This document shows positions 1 to 9,506 of a stretch of DNA of 64,000 bases, piece by piece. The position numbers and the translations under genes are program-made. The notes below the pieces were generated by a model. That model was not told the origin of the DNA. It searched no databases and saw only the letters and a program-made list of their open reading frames with translations. The stretch's first letter is position 1; each line of letters starts with the position of its first letter. Source of the stretch: Shewanella electrodiphila (lineage in GTDB: Bacteria; Pseudomonadota; Gammaproteobacteria; Enterobacterales; Shewanellaceae); contig NZ_JAKIKU010000003.1 of the NCBI RefSeq assembly GCF_023283985.1, forward strand, positions 186,001-250,000, given 5' to 3'.

Positions 1-514
1 GAGACACAAATAACCCATCAAGTGCCCAACCAGAAATTGGGAGAATGGCACCTTTAGTGCTACGTTTGAATATTACTCGTTCGAATCGATGCCCTTTACT
101 CTTATTAAACCTAAAGATTGTATCGTAATACCCTTGTTGTTGATTGTTTCCATCTAAAGTTAAGTCTGAAATTATTGCATTATTGCCAATGGCTTCAATT
201 AACATTGGCTTATGGTTAACCAGGGTTAAAATAGTGTGGTTTTTGCCACTACCCAATAAGTTAAGGTTGTCATTTTCAATAACAAGCGGTTCACTAAATC
301 GATAATCACCAGCAGGAAATATTATTTTAGTAGTCACGCCATCTTTGGCCCACTTAATAATTTGACTGACATTATTTTCATCCGCTGTACGTTCTTTAGC
401 AAGCGTAGTAAAACTACATAATACTGCTACACAACATCCAATTAAGACGATAAAACGTATAAATGCTGTAAATGGTCTATCAACATAGAGGTTGTGATTG
501 TGATCTAAGTACAT
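1..514 (-). CDS. N-terminal part of a secreted right-handed beta-helix (pectate-lyase-fold-like) protein, cut by the window edge
   Basis: I translated this frame from the minus strand; it starts at an ATG (512-514) preceded by AGGGAG and runs open off the left edge, giving about 171 residues. Residues about 18-38 form a hydrophobic segment (signal peptide or anchor). After it come short strand-turn repeats with Asn/Gly-rich turns (NLNLLGSGKNHTILTL, then NNAIISDLTLDGNNQQQGYY), as in the N-terminal coils of parallel beta-helix polysaccharide lyases, hydrolases and epimerases. It lies on the same strand as the esterase, receptor and sulfatase genes that follow, so it is probably the most promoter-distal visible gene of that locus. 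The catalytic region lies outside the window, so lyase, hydrolase and non-catalytic helix proteins cannot be separated. Confidence 0.7.
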   Translation of the reverse strand, partial: MYLDHNHNLYVDRPFTAFIRFIVLIGCCVAVLCSFTTLAKERTADENNVSQIIKWAKDGVTTKIIFPAGDYRFSEPLVIENDNLNLLGSGKNHTILTLVNHKPMLIEAIGNNAIISDLTLDGNNQQQGYYDTIFRFNKSKGHRFERVIFKRSTKGAILPISGWALDGLFVS

Positions 515-537
515 GAGCACTCCCTTTAATTTATTAC

Positions 538-546
538 TTACATATG
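538..546. promoter_or_regulatory. TTACATATG element upstream of the beta-helix gene
   Basis: The nonamer TTACATATG (reverse complement CATATGTAA) lies 24 bp before the start of the beta-helix gene. The same nonamer occurs twice, 20 bp apart, before fucP. It could be an operator shared by the locus, for instance for the IclR regulator, but a 9-bp AT-rich word can recur by chance. Confidence 0.2.
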
Positions 547-710
547 ATTTCAATTATTTATATACAAACAAGAATACCATATCTGTAAAAAATGTGACTA
601 GTTTTACATGAATTTACACTTCATATAAAGCATCGCCATAGTGACCTTTTATGAGCAAGTTCATCACATCAAACCCACTATAAAATTACAGAGCCAACAA
701 GAAAAAACAT

Positions 711-1943
711 TCAATCAGCAATAACTAAAAATTGCCCAATTTGAAACGCTTTATTGTCAGCCAGTTTGATGACTTTGACCGTTGTTTTATGTTTTCCATC
801 TTCAACTTCTGCTAAGTATTTGTATTTCTCCTGGCTTTTACCACTCCTAGAGCGCATGTCTACAAGTTTAGCTTTACCGCCGTCAGTAGAGACTTCCAGT
901 AAAACATCACCTTTACCTTCTAATAATGCCGTAAAACCTAATAAGAAACCTTCCCATTCAAAGGTAAAGCTTTCACCAACTGTGCTTGTGGTCATTGCTT
1001 GGTCAAAGATGACTTTACTGCCTCGATTTTCATCTGCTAAATCAGCATCGATATCAATCCCTGTTAATGGCACGCTGTGCCAATTATTAGAATAAATGGC
1101 CTTATTTACAGGTACCATAGAAGCGTTAGAGAAGATGCGTTGTTGAGATGGTTCAGGAATAGAATTGGTACCCGCTACGCCGTGGCTTTCTATACTTTTA
1201 AGTGAGCGAGCAAGTACAGATTGATAAATATCATGCCCAGATTCTACTGGATGAACGCCGTCTTTAGAGAATATTATTTTACCTTTGGTTGGGCTATCGC
1301 CCTTTTTAAATACCAGTTGGTTTCCTTCTAATAAATTTACCACTTCTAGGCCAAAATCGATTGAGGTAATACCATAATGGTTAGCAACTGCCTCAATATG
1401 CTTACCTGCTTGTGTTTGGTTTCCTTTGGCAATATCTTCGATCATCCAATGGCTTATGGTGTAAACAATACAAATTTCCGCCTGTGGATTGTGTTTCCAT
1501 ATCTGAGGGATTAAACCCTCGATTGCCCTCCCCTGATAAACTCCGCCATTGTTTACTCTATATTCAATAAAAACCATATCTGGGTTATGTTTGAGTAAAT
1601 GCTCACCCATTCTTGCGGCACCATAATCTGGACCCGTTCCGCCAATGGCGGCATTAACCTGACTGATATTGGCTTGGGGATATTCACTTTGAAGCCATGC
1701 AATAGACTTATCACGCCACATACCACCATTAGTAATACTGCCGCCAATGTAGCCTACTTTTACATCTTCACCTGCATGTAATTTCTTGAAAAAATTTGGT
1801 AAGCCTTCTCGTACTCGAAGTTCAGAGGTTTTGTTGGCATCAAAGGTATAACTCTTATCTTGAGTGTGGCTTTCCGCTTTAACCACATGTAGGTTAAGTA
1901 GTAAAAAGCATAACAGCCCAAGTGTCATTTTATGTATATTCAT
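711..1943 (-). CDS. Secreted SGNH/GDSL-type esterase of the glycan locus
   Basis: This 410-residue protein has a signal peptide (residues 1-23, ending VVKA). The open frame extends 45 codons further upstream, but this ATG has AGGTCG about 6 bp before it and begins the signal peptide. SGNH blocks are visible: GYIGGSITNGG with nucleophile Ser69, GGTGPDYGAARM (oxyanion region), IEYRVNNGG in the position of the GxND block, and DGVHPVESGHDIY with the catalytic Asp-x-x-His. The last 120 or so residues look like a beta-sandwich (EGFLLGFTALLEGKGDVLLEVSTDGG). Families of this shape remove acetyl or other acyl groups from polysaccharides; a periplasmic or extracellular deacylase for the locus's glycan is the likely role. 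The substrate is not readable from the sequence. Confidence 0.8.
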   Translation of the reverse strand: MNIHKMTLGLLCFLLLNLHVVKAESHTQDKSYTFDANKTSELRVREGLPNFFKKLHAGEDVKVGYIGGSITNGGMWRDKSIAWLQSEYPQANISQVNAAIGGTGPDYGAARMGEHLLKHNPDMVFIEYRVNNGGVYQGRAIEGLIPQIWKHNPQAEICIVYTISHWMIEDIAKGNQTQAGKHIEAVANHYGITSIDFGLEVVNLLEGNQLVFKKGDSPTKGKIIFSKDGVHPVESGHDIYQSVLARSLKSIESHGVAGTNSIPEPSQQRIFSNASMVPVNKAIYSNNWHSVPLTGIDIDADLADENRGSKVIFDQAMTTSTVGESFTFEWEGFLLGFTALLEGKGDVLLEVSTDGGKAKLVDMRSRSGKSQEKYKYLAEVEDGKHKTTVKVIKLADNKAFQIGQFLVIAD

Positions 1944-2194
1944 TTTCGACCTATTACTGAGACTGAATAATACCCATTGCATCGCTATAAAAGGCGACAA
2001 ACATTTAATCACACAATGTGCCAAACAATGGAAGCACTCTGAATTGATCTCATATTCTATACAATTGGTCATTATCATTTAAAACGCGACTTCAATCCGC
2101 TCCATTATGTGAATCGAGCAAATTTCAAGTCGTGTGAAGGATGAATGATGCGATATAAAGTGGCGATATAGCATTTGAACTTTAGAAAGCAACA

Positions 2195-2231
2195 TAAAAA
2201 AAGGTTATGCGCAGTTCATTGCGCATAACCT
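2195..2231 (-). terminator. Intrinsic terminator after the TonB-dependent receptor gene
   Basis: Perfect 11-bp inverted repeat (AGGTTATGCGC at 2202-2212, complement at 2221-2231) with an 8-nt loop, followed on the minus strand by seven T (plus-strand A run 2196-2202). It lies about 20 bp past the receptor stop codon. Confidence 0.85.
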
Positions 2232-2250
2232 CATATCGTATCAACAAGGA

Positions 2251-5200
2251 TTAAAAGTTAATCCGCGTGCTCAGACGGTATGTTGTCCCAACATTCGACG
2301 CCGTAATCGTTCGATGATCTGGCGCATCACCTAAGGTTAGTGCCTCTGCTGGTAATAACGGATCGACGACATTGGAGTTATACGTTCTAACGACAGTGTC
2401 GGTTAAATTAACTGCTTGAAAGTTTATCGAAATCATCTTATTAATTTGATAAGAGGCTGAAAAATCAAGTGAGTCATATCCTTCAGTCCACACAGCATTG
2501 CCATCTTGCCCTGCTCGAGTGTCTAAGTAATCACTGCGATTATTGTAAGCAACACGCAATAACGTATCCCCTTTTTCCCAGAAAACAGTGGCATTAAAGG
2601 TATGCTCTGACGTATCAGGTAAAGGCGATGCGGCAAAAGTGATATTGCCTTCTTCATCACGTTCTTCATCTACTTCACTGTCGGAATAAGTGTAGTTAGT
2701 CAGTAGGCCTAAACCGCTCAATGCACCAGGTAGATATTCAAAGTTGTGCTGGAAATTAAACTCCATCCCTCTGACATAGCCACCTTTACCGTTTCGTTCA
2801 ATCGAGAGATTAAGTAAGTCACAGCCATCGTCACCAAAGGCAGCCCCCATATCCTCCTCACGGTTTGGCATACAGCCAGCGGGCATCGAACCGGGGGTGT
2901 AATCAAGAATGACATCAGAAGGGTTCGCAACAAAATCAATGTCTTCATCATCTTTAAGCTCGCCTGTGCGGCCGTCATCAGCTACATCATAAAACTCATT
3001 TCGCACATCTTGCCAATACCCTAGACTCGATGAAGTTTCTTCAAAGTCTGACATATCTTTATTAAATAATGTTACAGCCAATAATGACGACTTGTCGAAA
3101 TACCATTCAAATGATAAGTCAAGGTTGGTTGATAAATAAGGATTCAATTCTGTTGAGCCTAACGACGCATTCGATGTCGGGTTGGTATAACTTTCTGTAA
3201 TAGTAAAACCTGGTTTGAGTGCATCAATACGCGGACGAGCCATAGTTTTTGATGTTGCAAATCTGACGATCATGTCATCAGTTAATGAGTAATTTAAGTT
3301 CAAACTCGGTAGCCAGTTATCATAATCATGACTGCCTCGGGTGGGGGTCGCACTAGGAGTTTCTTCACCCTTCAGAATTCTAAGACCCAATGCCTCAAAC
3401 GCGGCTTCTTCGGACCCATAATAGGCGATATTTTCTTCGGTAATAAAATCAAGGGTTGTGTACTTAAACCCTGAATAACCAAATGAATTCACATCTGTTT
3501 GCGCATAACGTAGCCCGATATCACCAACTAAATCACCGTCAAATAGTTCGAAATTAACCTTAGCATAGGCAGCTTGTGCTTCAGTTTCAATATCGCGGGT
3601 ATTACGTAAATTAGTGGTAATTTCAGGTACTAGACCTGCATCTTGTATGTCTCGTAAAATGGCTCTTGAGTCCGCCTTCACCCAACCATTAGTAATTTCA
3701 TCACGAGGAAAGCCTAGTGCATCCCCCCAATCCGACGGAGTCTTTTCACCATCATTATAATCAGCCATAGTTTTGCCATCGAAAAAGTCACCAAACGTGC
3801 TGGTATTAAATTCTTGACGAGTTTCATGAATATTCTTTTCTCTCTGACTCCACTTTAAGCCAAACTCAACCGTTGTAACTGGACCAAAATCAACTTCCCA
3901 GTCAATATCAAAAAATACATTGGTAGCACTATCTTCAACTTTTCGGTCTCGCAATGCCAATGATTGTAGCTCCATTGTCGATGGATCATTAGCAAGCTCA
4001 GGAGAAACAACGCTTAAACACAAATCACTTAACGAAGTACAGTCATAACCGCTGGTATAACCTTGGCCTTTGCCAGATGTAGGTAATCGATAACGTGACT
4101 GCAGATAAAAGTCATCACCAGACTCTGATGCCGAATGACCCGCTTTAAAACTAAATAGAAAGTTTTCATATTGGTGATCAATATTAAAACCAAATACATG
4201 GTTAGTATTGGTGGTTTCAGTGATATCACGATGATTTCTGACAACAATATTCTCTTTAGGATTCGATGAAGTATCGGTCCATTTAGGAAAGGTAAAGGTA
4301 CTTGGATCCCATAGAATATTTTCAGGCTCATCGCCTTTATTTGGTGTGGTATTGGCAAAATAGTTATCGTCATTTTTCACTTTTTGTTCAGAAAAGGTGA
4401 AATTAAATGATACATCGGTATCTTCTGTTGGTAAAAATTGTAGCGTTGACGATACGGTTTTACGGTCTCTGGAAAGATTTGAGGTGCGATACTGCGTTTG
4501 CCTATTGGCAAAGCCCCGTATCACTTTTTCATCATCACTAATCTCACCATCGCCGTCGTAATCATAACCATCATCTTTAGTGACGATTTCACCGGTTTCG
4601 ATATTTGTCGCACCTTTTTTAGGCTCTAATGGACGCCACCAACTGTTGCTGTAACGGTCACGCCTTACAGTAGATGCTTCTGTACTGGCAACCAACGAAA
4701 AACCTACGGTTTCATCAAGAAATTTTTCAGACAGCGAGCCACTTAATTTGTGATCAGGAGTACCATCAACGTCTGCGAAGGTGTTATTGCGGTATTGAAC
4801 CTCAATCACTCTTCTATTTTTCGCCGCTTGTAAGGGCTTAAAACCATTGAGCTGAATACTGGCACCTAAACTACCTTCATCGTGATCGGCACTAGGTGTT
4901 TTAACCACTGTAATATTAGACAGGACGTCTGATGAATATTGACTTAAATCAACAGATTGATTTTGACCGCTGCTTGTTAATGGCACGCCATTTAAGGTGA
5001 TATTATTTAAGTTTGGACCTGCGCCCCTAACTGATACCGTGGTACCTTCACCGCCGCTGCGGTCAATGGAAATACCAGTGACGCGTTGCAATGCTTCTGC
5101 GATATTTTGATCTGCAGATTTACCAATATCTTCAGCGGCAATCGACTCGGTAACATTTTTAGCAAAACGTTTTGAGTTTAGCGCTTTGGTCACCGACGAT

Positions 5201-5328
5201 TTAAAACCTTTTACCTCAATGACTTCTATATCTTGTTCTGCTTCTTTTTCGTCTTCTGCATATGCTGGAAACATCGCCAGCATTAACGGGCTTAACGCCA
5301 ATCCTGCAAGTAATAACTTATGGTTCAT
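2251..5328 (-). CDS. TonB-dependent outer-membrane receptor, probable polysaccharide/oligosaccharide importer
   Basis: The product is 1025 residues. The chosen ATG (5326-5328) has GGGAGGGGGA just upstream and starts a clear signal peptide (residues 1-24, ending AYA). An ATG seven codons earlier overlaps this ribosome site and is less likely. A TonB-box-like stretch (IEVIEV) is followed by a plug domain: TESIAAEDIGKSADQNIAEAL, RVTGISIDR, then VSVRGAGPNLNNITLNGVPL. The rest is a large barrel ending in aromatic-terminated strands, with C-terminal Phe (RLSTRINF). Length and plug type fit the large receptors that Alteromonadales use for glycan fragments, not siderophores. TonB and ExbBD are not in the window. 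It would move sulfated oligosaccharides into the periplasm for the neighbouring sulfatase and esterases. Confidence 0.92.
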   Translation of the reverse strand: MNHKLLLAGLALSPLMLAMFPAYAEDEKEAEQDIEVIEVKGFKSSVTKALNSKRFAKNVTESIAAEDIGKSADQNIAEALQRVTGISIDRSGGEGTTVSVRGAGPNLNNITLNGVPLTSSGQNQSVDLSQYSSDVLSNITVVKTPSADHDEGSLGASIQLNGFKPLQAAKNRRVIEVQYRNNTFADVDGTPDHKLSGSLSEKFLDETVGFSLVASTEASTVRRDRYSNSWWRPLEPKKGATNIETGEIVTKDDGYDYDGDGEISDDEKVIRGFANRQTQYRTSNLSRDRKTVSSTLQFLPTEDTDVSFNFTFSEQKVKNDDNYFANTTPNKGDEPENILWDPSTFTFPKWTDTSSNPKENIVVRNHRDITETTNTNHVFGFNIDHQYENFLFSFKAGHSASESGDDFYLQSRYRLPTSGKGQGYTSGYDCTSLSDLCLSVVSPELANDPSTMELQSLALRDRKVEDSATNVFFDIDWEVDFGPVTTVEFGLKWSQREKNIHETRQEFNTSTFGDFFDGKTMADYNDGEKTPSDWGDALGFPRDEITNGWVKADSRAILRDIQDAGLVPEITTNLRNTRDIETEAQAAYAKVNFELFDGDLVGDIGLRYAQTDVNSFGYSGFKYTTLDFITEENIAYYGSEEAAFEALGLRILKGEETPSATPTRGSHDYDNWLPSLNLNYSLTDDMIVRFATSKTMARPRIDALKPGFTITESYTNPTSNASLGSTELNPYLSTNLDLSFEWYFDKSSLLAVTLFNKDMSDFEETSSSLGYWQDVRNEFYDVADDGRTGELKDDEDIDFVANPSDVILDYTPGSMPAGCMPNREEDMGAAFGDDGCDLLNLSIERNGKGGYVRGMEFNFQHNFEYLPGALSGLGLLTNYTYSDSEVDEERDEEGNITFAASPLPDTSEHTFNATVFWEKGDTLLRVAYNNRSDYLDTRAGQDGNAVWTEGYDSLDFSASYQINKMISINFQAVNLTDTVVRTYNSNVVDPLLPAEALTLGDAPDHRTITASNVGTTYRLSTRINF

Positions 5329-5401
5329 AAGGTCCCCCTCCCTATTCATGTATTGTTTATTTGCTATTTTTTATAAGTTAGCCACACACACTAAACATTG
5401 C

Positions 5402-5423
5402 ATATAAACTACACTGTTTATAT
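5402..5423. promoter_or_regulatory. Inverted repeat in the receptor promoter region, candidate operator
   Basis: ATATAAAC and GTTTATAT form perfect 8-bp arms around a 6-bp spacer, centred about 85 bp upstream of the receptor start. Arm length and dyad shape suit a dimeric regulator such as the IclR protein of this locus, but no second copy was found by eye, so the link is inference. Confidence 0.35.
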
Positions 5424-5805
5424 TTAAAATCAACAAATCTTTACATGTTTTTAACAAGCGGCGCTTAAGCAGAAGAAGTTAACAATGCTAGTTAGACTCA
5501 ACGAAACAGCTTTTCATGCTAAAAACACGTAATTATTACGCACTCTTATATATAAAAAGCTCAACACATAACCTTTGGTATTGAAAGATTCTCATAATAT
5601 TGATTTGAAATTATTTTTTGATTTATTAAAAATTGATAATCTATAAAATACACAACTTAATAAAAAACAATATAGATAGAAAGCTTGTTAATAATAAATC
5701 TGAACCATAAGCTGTTCACAATACGATACAATTAATCTTATTACTGAAAGAGAGTTCAGCAACATTAGAGGATAACGTTTTACAGTGTTCACAGAATAAT
5801 TAATT
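5424..5805. other. AT-rich non-coding stretch between the receptor and sulfatase genes
   Basis: Together with the repeat at 5402-5423 and the terminator next to it, this makes a 547-bp gap. I see no convincing open frame. It should contain the receptor promoter. The sequence is markedly AT-rich with long A/T runs around 5600-5700. Confidence 0.6.
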
Positions 5806-5844
5806 AAAATAAAAATACCGTATTTAAACAATTTAAATACGGTA
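5806..5844 (-). terminator. Intrinsic terminator after the sulfatase gene
   Basis: Perfect 13-bp inverted repeat (TACCGTATTTAAA at 5816-5828, complement at 5832-5844) with a 3-nt loop. On the minus strand it is followed by TTTTTATTTT. It sits about 30 bp past the sulfatase stop codon. Confidence 0.8.
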
Positions 5845-5875
5845 CATCATCTGAAGTTAATTCAATTTTCGAACC

Positions 5876-7408
5876 TTACTGACTAGGTGTCCATGGGGAT
5901 TTATTATTTTTACTATTTAGAAAATTAGCATCCACTTCGCGATACCAGTCATGTAGTAGTGCAGTTAACGCTTTCGCTTTAACCGGTTCAGTACTGACTA
6001 AATCGTTCTGCTCAGCGATATCGTGCTTTAGGTTATATAAATGAGTTTGACCATCTTCAAAGCGCTCAATGAGCTTCCAGTCACCAACACGGACTGCAGC
6101 ACCAGGGAAACCACCTTGATTAGAGTAATGAGGATAATGGAAAAATAGTGGACGTTTTGCATTGATGTCGCCACCTGTTAACAATGGTGCTAATGAGACC
6201 CCATCTATATGTTTATCAGGTTCAGCGGATAAACCTGTTAAACTGAGTAAAGTAGGATAAAAGTCAGTTGCTATGACTGGTGTATCAAGTTGACGACCGT
6301 TTGATTTTGCATTAGGAGCTTTAATAATAAGAGGCACTCTTATTCCACCCTCATATAGCCAGCCTTTACCACCGCGCAACGGCAAGTTTGATGTAGGTGA
6401 GCCTTCTGAAGTCGATAATCCGCCATTATCAGAAGTAAATACCACAATGGTATTATCATCCAATCCTAAGTTCTTTAATTTGCTCAAAACCCGGCCTACA
6501 TTAGAGTCCATTTTACTTATCATTGCAGCGTAAATTGCATGACTTTGTTTTACACGAACAAGTCTCTCCTCGTCCGTTGGCCATATTTGTTCTTCCCGCA
6601 GAAAGTCATTAGATAACTTCATCTTTTGTGATAAGACTTCATATTGCTTTACTAGCTCATCAGGTGCCTGTAATGGCGTATGAACGGTGTAAAATGATAG
6701 GTACATAAAAAATGGATTATCTTGTTTAGCATACGTTTCAAGTAAATTAATTGATTCATCCGTTAAGCGATCTGTCAGGTATTCACCATCTGGCCCATCA
6801 GTTAATCTAGGGTTCTTATAAGGCGAAAAATATCCATTTGGCGGTTGTCCATATTTCATCCCACCAATATTGACATCAAAACCTTGGTGCTCAGGCCAAA
6901 CAGATTCATCGTCGCCCAAATGCCATTTACCTAAAAAAGCGGTACTGTAACCATTTTCTGAAAATGATTCAGCCATGGTTTTTTCTTCTAGGGGCATGCT
7001 TTCTAACATATTGGCAGGATTGAACTTTTCAGATCGATGCGGCCACCCATCAACATGAAACCAATCTGTGGCATTGATTCTTGTAGGGTGACGTCCAGTT
7101 AACGCAGCATATCGTGATGGACTACAAACAGGGTTTGCAGCATAACCATTGGTAAATTGAACCCCTTCTTTAGCGAGTTGGTCAATGTGAGGAGTTGCAT
7201 AAAATGTATTGTCGTTATAAGCCGCAATATCTGAATAGCCTAAATCATCAACCAAAATAAATAACACATTAGGCTTTTTAGTTATTGTTTTTTTTGTGAG
7301 CTGTTCATTTGCTAATGGCTTTTCTGTGGCTATATGACAAGCGGAACCCAATAAGAGGCAAGCGGCAAGAGCACTATATCGATATAGTGACTGACAATGA
7401 ATAAGCAT
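5876..7408 (-). CDS. Exported formylglycine-dependent (type I, S1 family) sulfatase
   Basis: The 510-residue product carries the sulfatase signature C-x-P-S-R as VCSPSRYAALTGR. Cys95 is the residue that is oxidised to formylglycine, so activity needs a maturation enzyme encoded elsewhere. Metal ligands are visible as Asp54-Asp55 (ILVDDLGYSD) and in VFTSDNGG. The first 24 residues are hydrophobic and end in LLGSAC, a possible but noncanonical lipobox, so the protein is periplasmic or membrane-anchored. The ATG has AAGG about 8 bp upstream. It removes sulfate esters from a glycan; which sugar and position cannot be read here. It is flanked by the receptor and the sugar permease and has its own terminator. 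Confidence 0.93.
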   Translation of the reverse strand: MLIHCQSLYRYSALAACLLLGSACHIATEKPLANEQLTKKTITKKPNVLFILVDDLGYSDIAAYNDNTFYATPHIDQLAKEGVQFTNGYAANPVCSPSRYAALTGRHPTRINATDWFHVDGWPHRSEKFNPANMLESMPLEEKTMAESFSENGYSTAFLGKWHLGDDESVWPEHQGFDVNIGGMKYGQPPNGYFSPYKNPRLTDGPDGEYLTDRLTDESINLLETYAKQDNPFFMYLSFYTVHTPLQAPDELVKQYEVLSQKMKLSNDFLREEQIWPTDEERLVRVKQSHAIYAAMISKMDSNVGRVLSKLKNLGLDDNTIVVFTSDNGGLSTSEGSPTSNLPLRGGKGWLYEGGIRVPLIIKAPNAKSNGRQLDTPVIATDFYPTLLSLTGLSAEPDKHIDGVSLAPLLTGGDINAKRPLFFHYPHYSNQGGFPGAAVRVGDWKLIERFEDGQTHLYNLKHDIAEQNDLVSTEPVKAKALTALLHDWYREVDANFLNSKNNKSPWTPSQ

Positions 7409-7497
7409 GATACACCTTCTGACAAAGCAATGAATAAAATGCCCTATGCTTAAAGGATTAAGTCATTTGGCATAATATTTATAAAAATGATGGGGTG

Positions 7498-7538
7498 GTA
7501 AAACAAGGGCAGCATTTTTCTATATTACAGCCCTTGTT
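7498..7538 (-). terminator. Probable intrinsic terminator after fucP
   Basis: AACAAGGGC (7502-7510) pairs with GCCCTTGTT (7530-7538) across a 19-nt loop, and the minus strand continues TTGTTTTA. The long loop makes it weaker than the other terminators in this locus. Confidence 0.55.
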
Positions 7539-7547
7539 ATACCATTC

Positions 7548-8972
7548 TTAAACGTGATACTTGTGATGTGCTCTATAGCCGTAAATGCAAATAGCTATAA
7601 AACAAATTAGTGGCAATATAAACGATGTTTGTACCGATGGAATACCGCTAATAAGCTCTACACCATCAATTAATTTACCCTGAAGAGGCGGCATTAATGC
7701 GCCACCTACAATCGCCATTACAAGACCAGCAGACGCCAAACTTGCATCATCTCCCATGCCTTTAAGTGCAATACCATAAATAGTAGGAAACATAAGCGAC
7801 ATGCAAGCAGATACGCCGATTAAACAATAAAGCCCCGTCATACCACCAATAAATATCGTCCCTATAGTGAGTGCAAAACCACCTGCAGCTAATATCATCA
7901 GTAATTGCCCTGGACGAATATAGGCTAGTAAAAAAGTACATATAAATCGGCTAGTTAAGAATAATCCCATCGCAATCATATTATAAGATTGCGCCTCAGC
8001 AGCGCTTAATCCAACAGAGGTGATGCCATAATGAATGATGAAGGTCCAACACATGATCTGTGCACCAACATAAAAAGCCTGTGCAACCACCCCTTCTAGA
8101 TAACATTTATTGGCAAATAGTCGTGCAAAGGTCTGTTTTAACTCTTTTTTAGTTAATGGGTTATCGTGGGTAATTGTTTTAGGTAGCTTACTAAATAAAA
8201 ACACCACAAATATGATCGCGACAATAATGGCTATAGCAACATATGGACCACGAATTGTCAGTAAATCAGCAGCTTGAATAGCTTGGTGTGCTTGTGGGCT
8301 TTGTGTTGAAAAATCAACCAACGCTTGCGTTAACTTACCATCGACTTCAGACGGTAATAAATTGGCGTACTCTGGATTAGCAGCCTTTTCTTTTGCTCTA
8401 AACTTCTCGACTTCAAGTTGACTAAGAATAAAACTAGAAGCAATAAACATGCCCGTTAAAGACCCTATTGGATTAAAGGCTTGAGCTAGGTTCAATCGCT
8501 GTGTTGAGGTGTCTGGGTGCCCCATTGATAATATATAAGGGTTAGCTGTGGTTTCTAGCAATGCTAAGCCGCAAGTTAAAATCCAAAGTGCCGCTAAGAA
8601 AAAACTAAACTCCATATATATAGAAGCAGGGATAAATAATAGTGCGCCAACAGCATATAGGAGTAACCCAAGCAAAATACCAGACTTATATGAGTATTTA
8701 CGGATAAATATAGCTGCAGGAATAGCCATAACGCCGTAGCCTAAATAGAAAGCGAATTGCACTAAACTACTTTGCGCATTACTAATTAGAAAAATATCTT
8801 TAAAAGCCTTAACCAGCGGGTTAGTTATATCATTTGCAAAACCCCACAATGGAAATAATGTCGCGACCAACAAAAAAGGAAAAAGATATTTAGACTCTAA
8901 TATCTTTTCCTTTTTAGTGATTGAACGCGCTGTGACTTCAATATCATCTAAATGATTAACACCTGTATTCAT
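7548..8972 (-). CDS. fucP: FucP-type MFS sugar:H+ symporter
   Basis: This is a 474-residue polytopic protein with about twelve hydrophobic segments. It carries the conserved N-terminal FucP-family stretch (LFPLWGFANDITNPLVKAF, then SSLVQFAFYLGYGVMAIPA) and ETTANPYI later in the N-terminal half. Family members import L-fucose, other 6-deoxyhexoses, hexoses or N-acetylglucosamine with protons, so the fucP name describes the family and does not prove the substrate. The ATG has GAGGGA 6 bp upstream. Between the sulfatase gene and the IclR gene, it is the only visible inner-membrane sugar carrier of the locus and would import the final monosaccharide. No fucose catabolic genes are in the window. 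Confidence 0.88.
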   Translation of the reverse strand: MNTGVNHLDDIEVTARSITKKEKILESKYLFPFLLVATLFPLWGFANDITNPLVKAFKDIFLISNAQSSLVQFAFYLGYGVMAIPAAIFIRKYSYKSGILLGLLLYAVGALLFIPASIYMEFSFFLAALWILTCGLALLETTANPYILSMGHPDTSTQRLNLAQAFNPIGSLTGMFIASSFILSQLEVEKFRAKEKAANPEYANLLPSEVDGKLTQALVDFSTQSPQAHQAIQAADLLTIRGPYVAIAIIVAIIFVVFLFSKLPKTITHDNPLTKKELKQTFARLFANKCYLEGVVAQAFYVGAQIMCWTFIIHYGITSVGLSAAEAQSYNMIAMGLFLTSRFICTFLLAYIRPGQLLMILAAGGFALTIGTIFIGGMTGLYCLIGVSACMSLMFPTIYGIALKGMGDDASLASAGLVMAIVGGALMPPLQGKLIDGVELISGIPSVQTSFILPLICFIAICIYGYRAHHKYHV

Positions 8973-9065
8973 AATTCCCTCTATTACATTATTTCTTATT
9001 TGCTAGCTACGACGACCAAAGTTAACACCGGGCGAACAATAATTTAACAAACCATAACACAAATC

Positions 9066-9094
9066 CATATGTAAATGGTAGCCTTCATATGTAA
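9066..9094. promoter_or_regulatory. Two CATATGTAA elements 20 bp apart upstream of fucP
   Basis: CATATGTAA occurs at 9066-9074 and 9086-9094, a spacing of exactly 20 bp (two helical turns), about 95-120 bp upstream of the fucP start. The reverse complement occurs before the beta-helix gene at 538-546. This is a candidate regulator site only. Confidence 0.25.
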
Positions 9095-9331
9095 TTTAAA
9101 AGTCCTTCCCATATAATCACTTCTGTGTCCGTTTATGTAATTCCCTACGTTCACAGGAAAACAATAACGAAATAAACCTTTCCAAATCAGATACTTATGT
9201 ACAGAACAATTTATTGGTAGTGGATCTAGCTTTCATTCACAGGTTTAATTTATAGGATTTGCAGTGGTAAGACGTACTTTAGAATTAAAGCACGTATGGG
9301 GAGATCGGATATTGGAGTGTAAATGGGTAAA

Positions 9332-9506
9332 GTCTCTGTGGAACCCGTCTTTGGCAGATTGAAACATGGCTGGATTGGTTAAAGTGAACCAACTCGCAAA
9401 AGCATAGATGAAAAGATGTAGATGCCCAGATTAATTATTACAAATTAGAGTAGCTGCATTCTACTCATGCTGATCTGTCGCCAATAGAGTTAAAAGTTCT
9501 CAACTA
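9332..9506 (+). pseudogene. Decayed C-terminal end of an IS3-family transposase (OrfB)
   Basis: Two plus-strand frames carry recognisable pieces. From 9332 the reading is VSVEPVFGRLKHGWIG then stop, resembling the E-x-F-G-x-L-K motif before the IS3 catalytic Glu region. From 9385, one frame over, it reads DVDAQINYYKLE, stop, LHSTHADLSPIELK, matching the usual IS3 C-terminal pattern (YYN-x-x-R-x-H-S-x-x-x-x-SP-x-E). Frameshift and in-frame stops show it is dead. No terminal repeats or other half remain nearby. It marks past mobile-element activity inside the glycan locus. Confidence 0.65.

Noticed and set aside
1944..2078. Longer start for the first SGNH esterase
   Set aside because: The extension precedes a clean signal peptide and ribosome site at the ATG at 1943.
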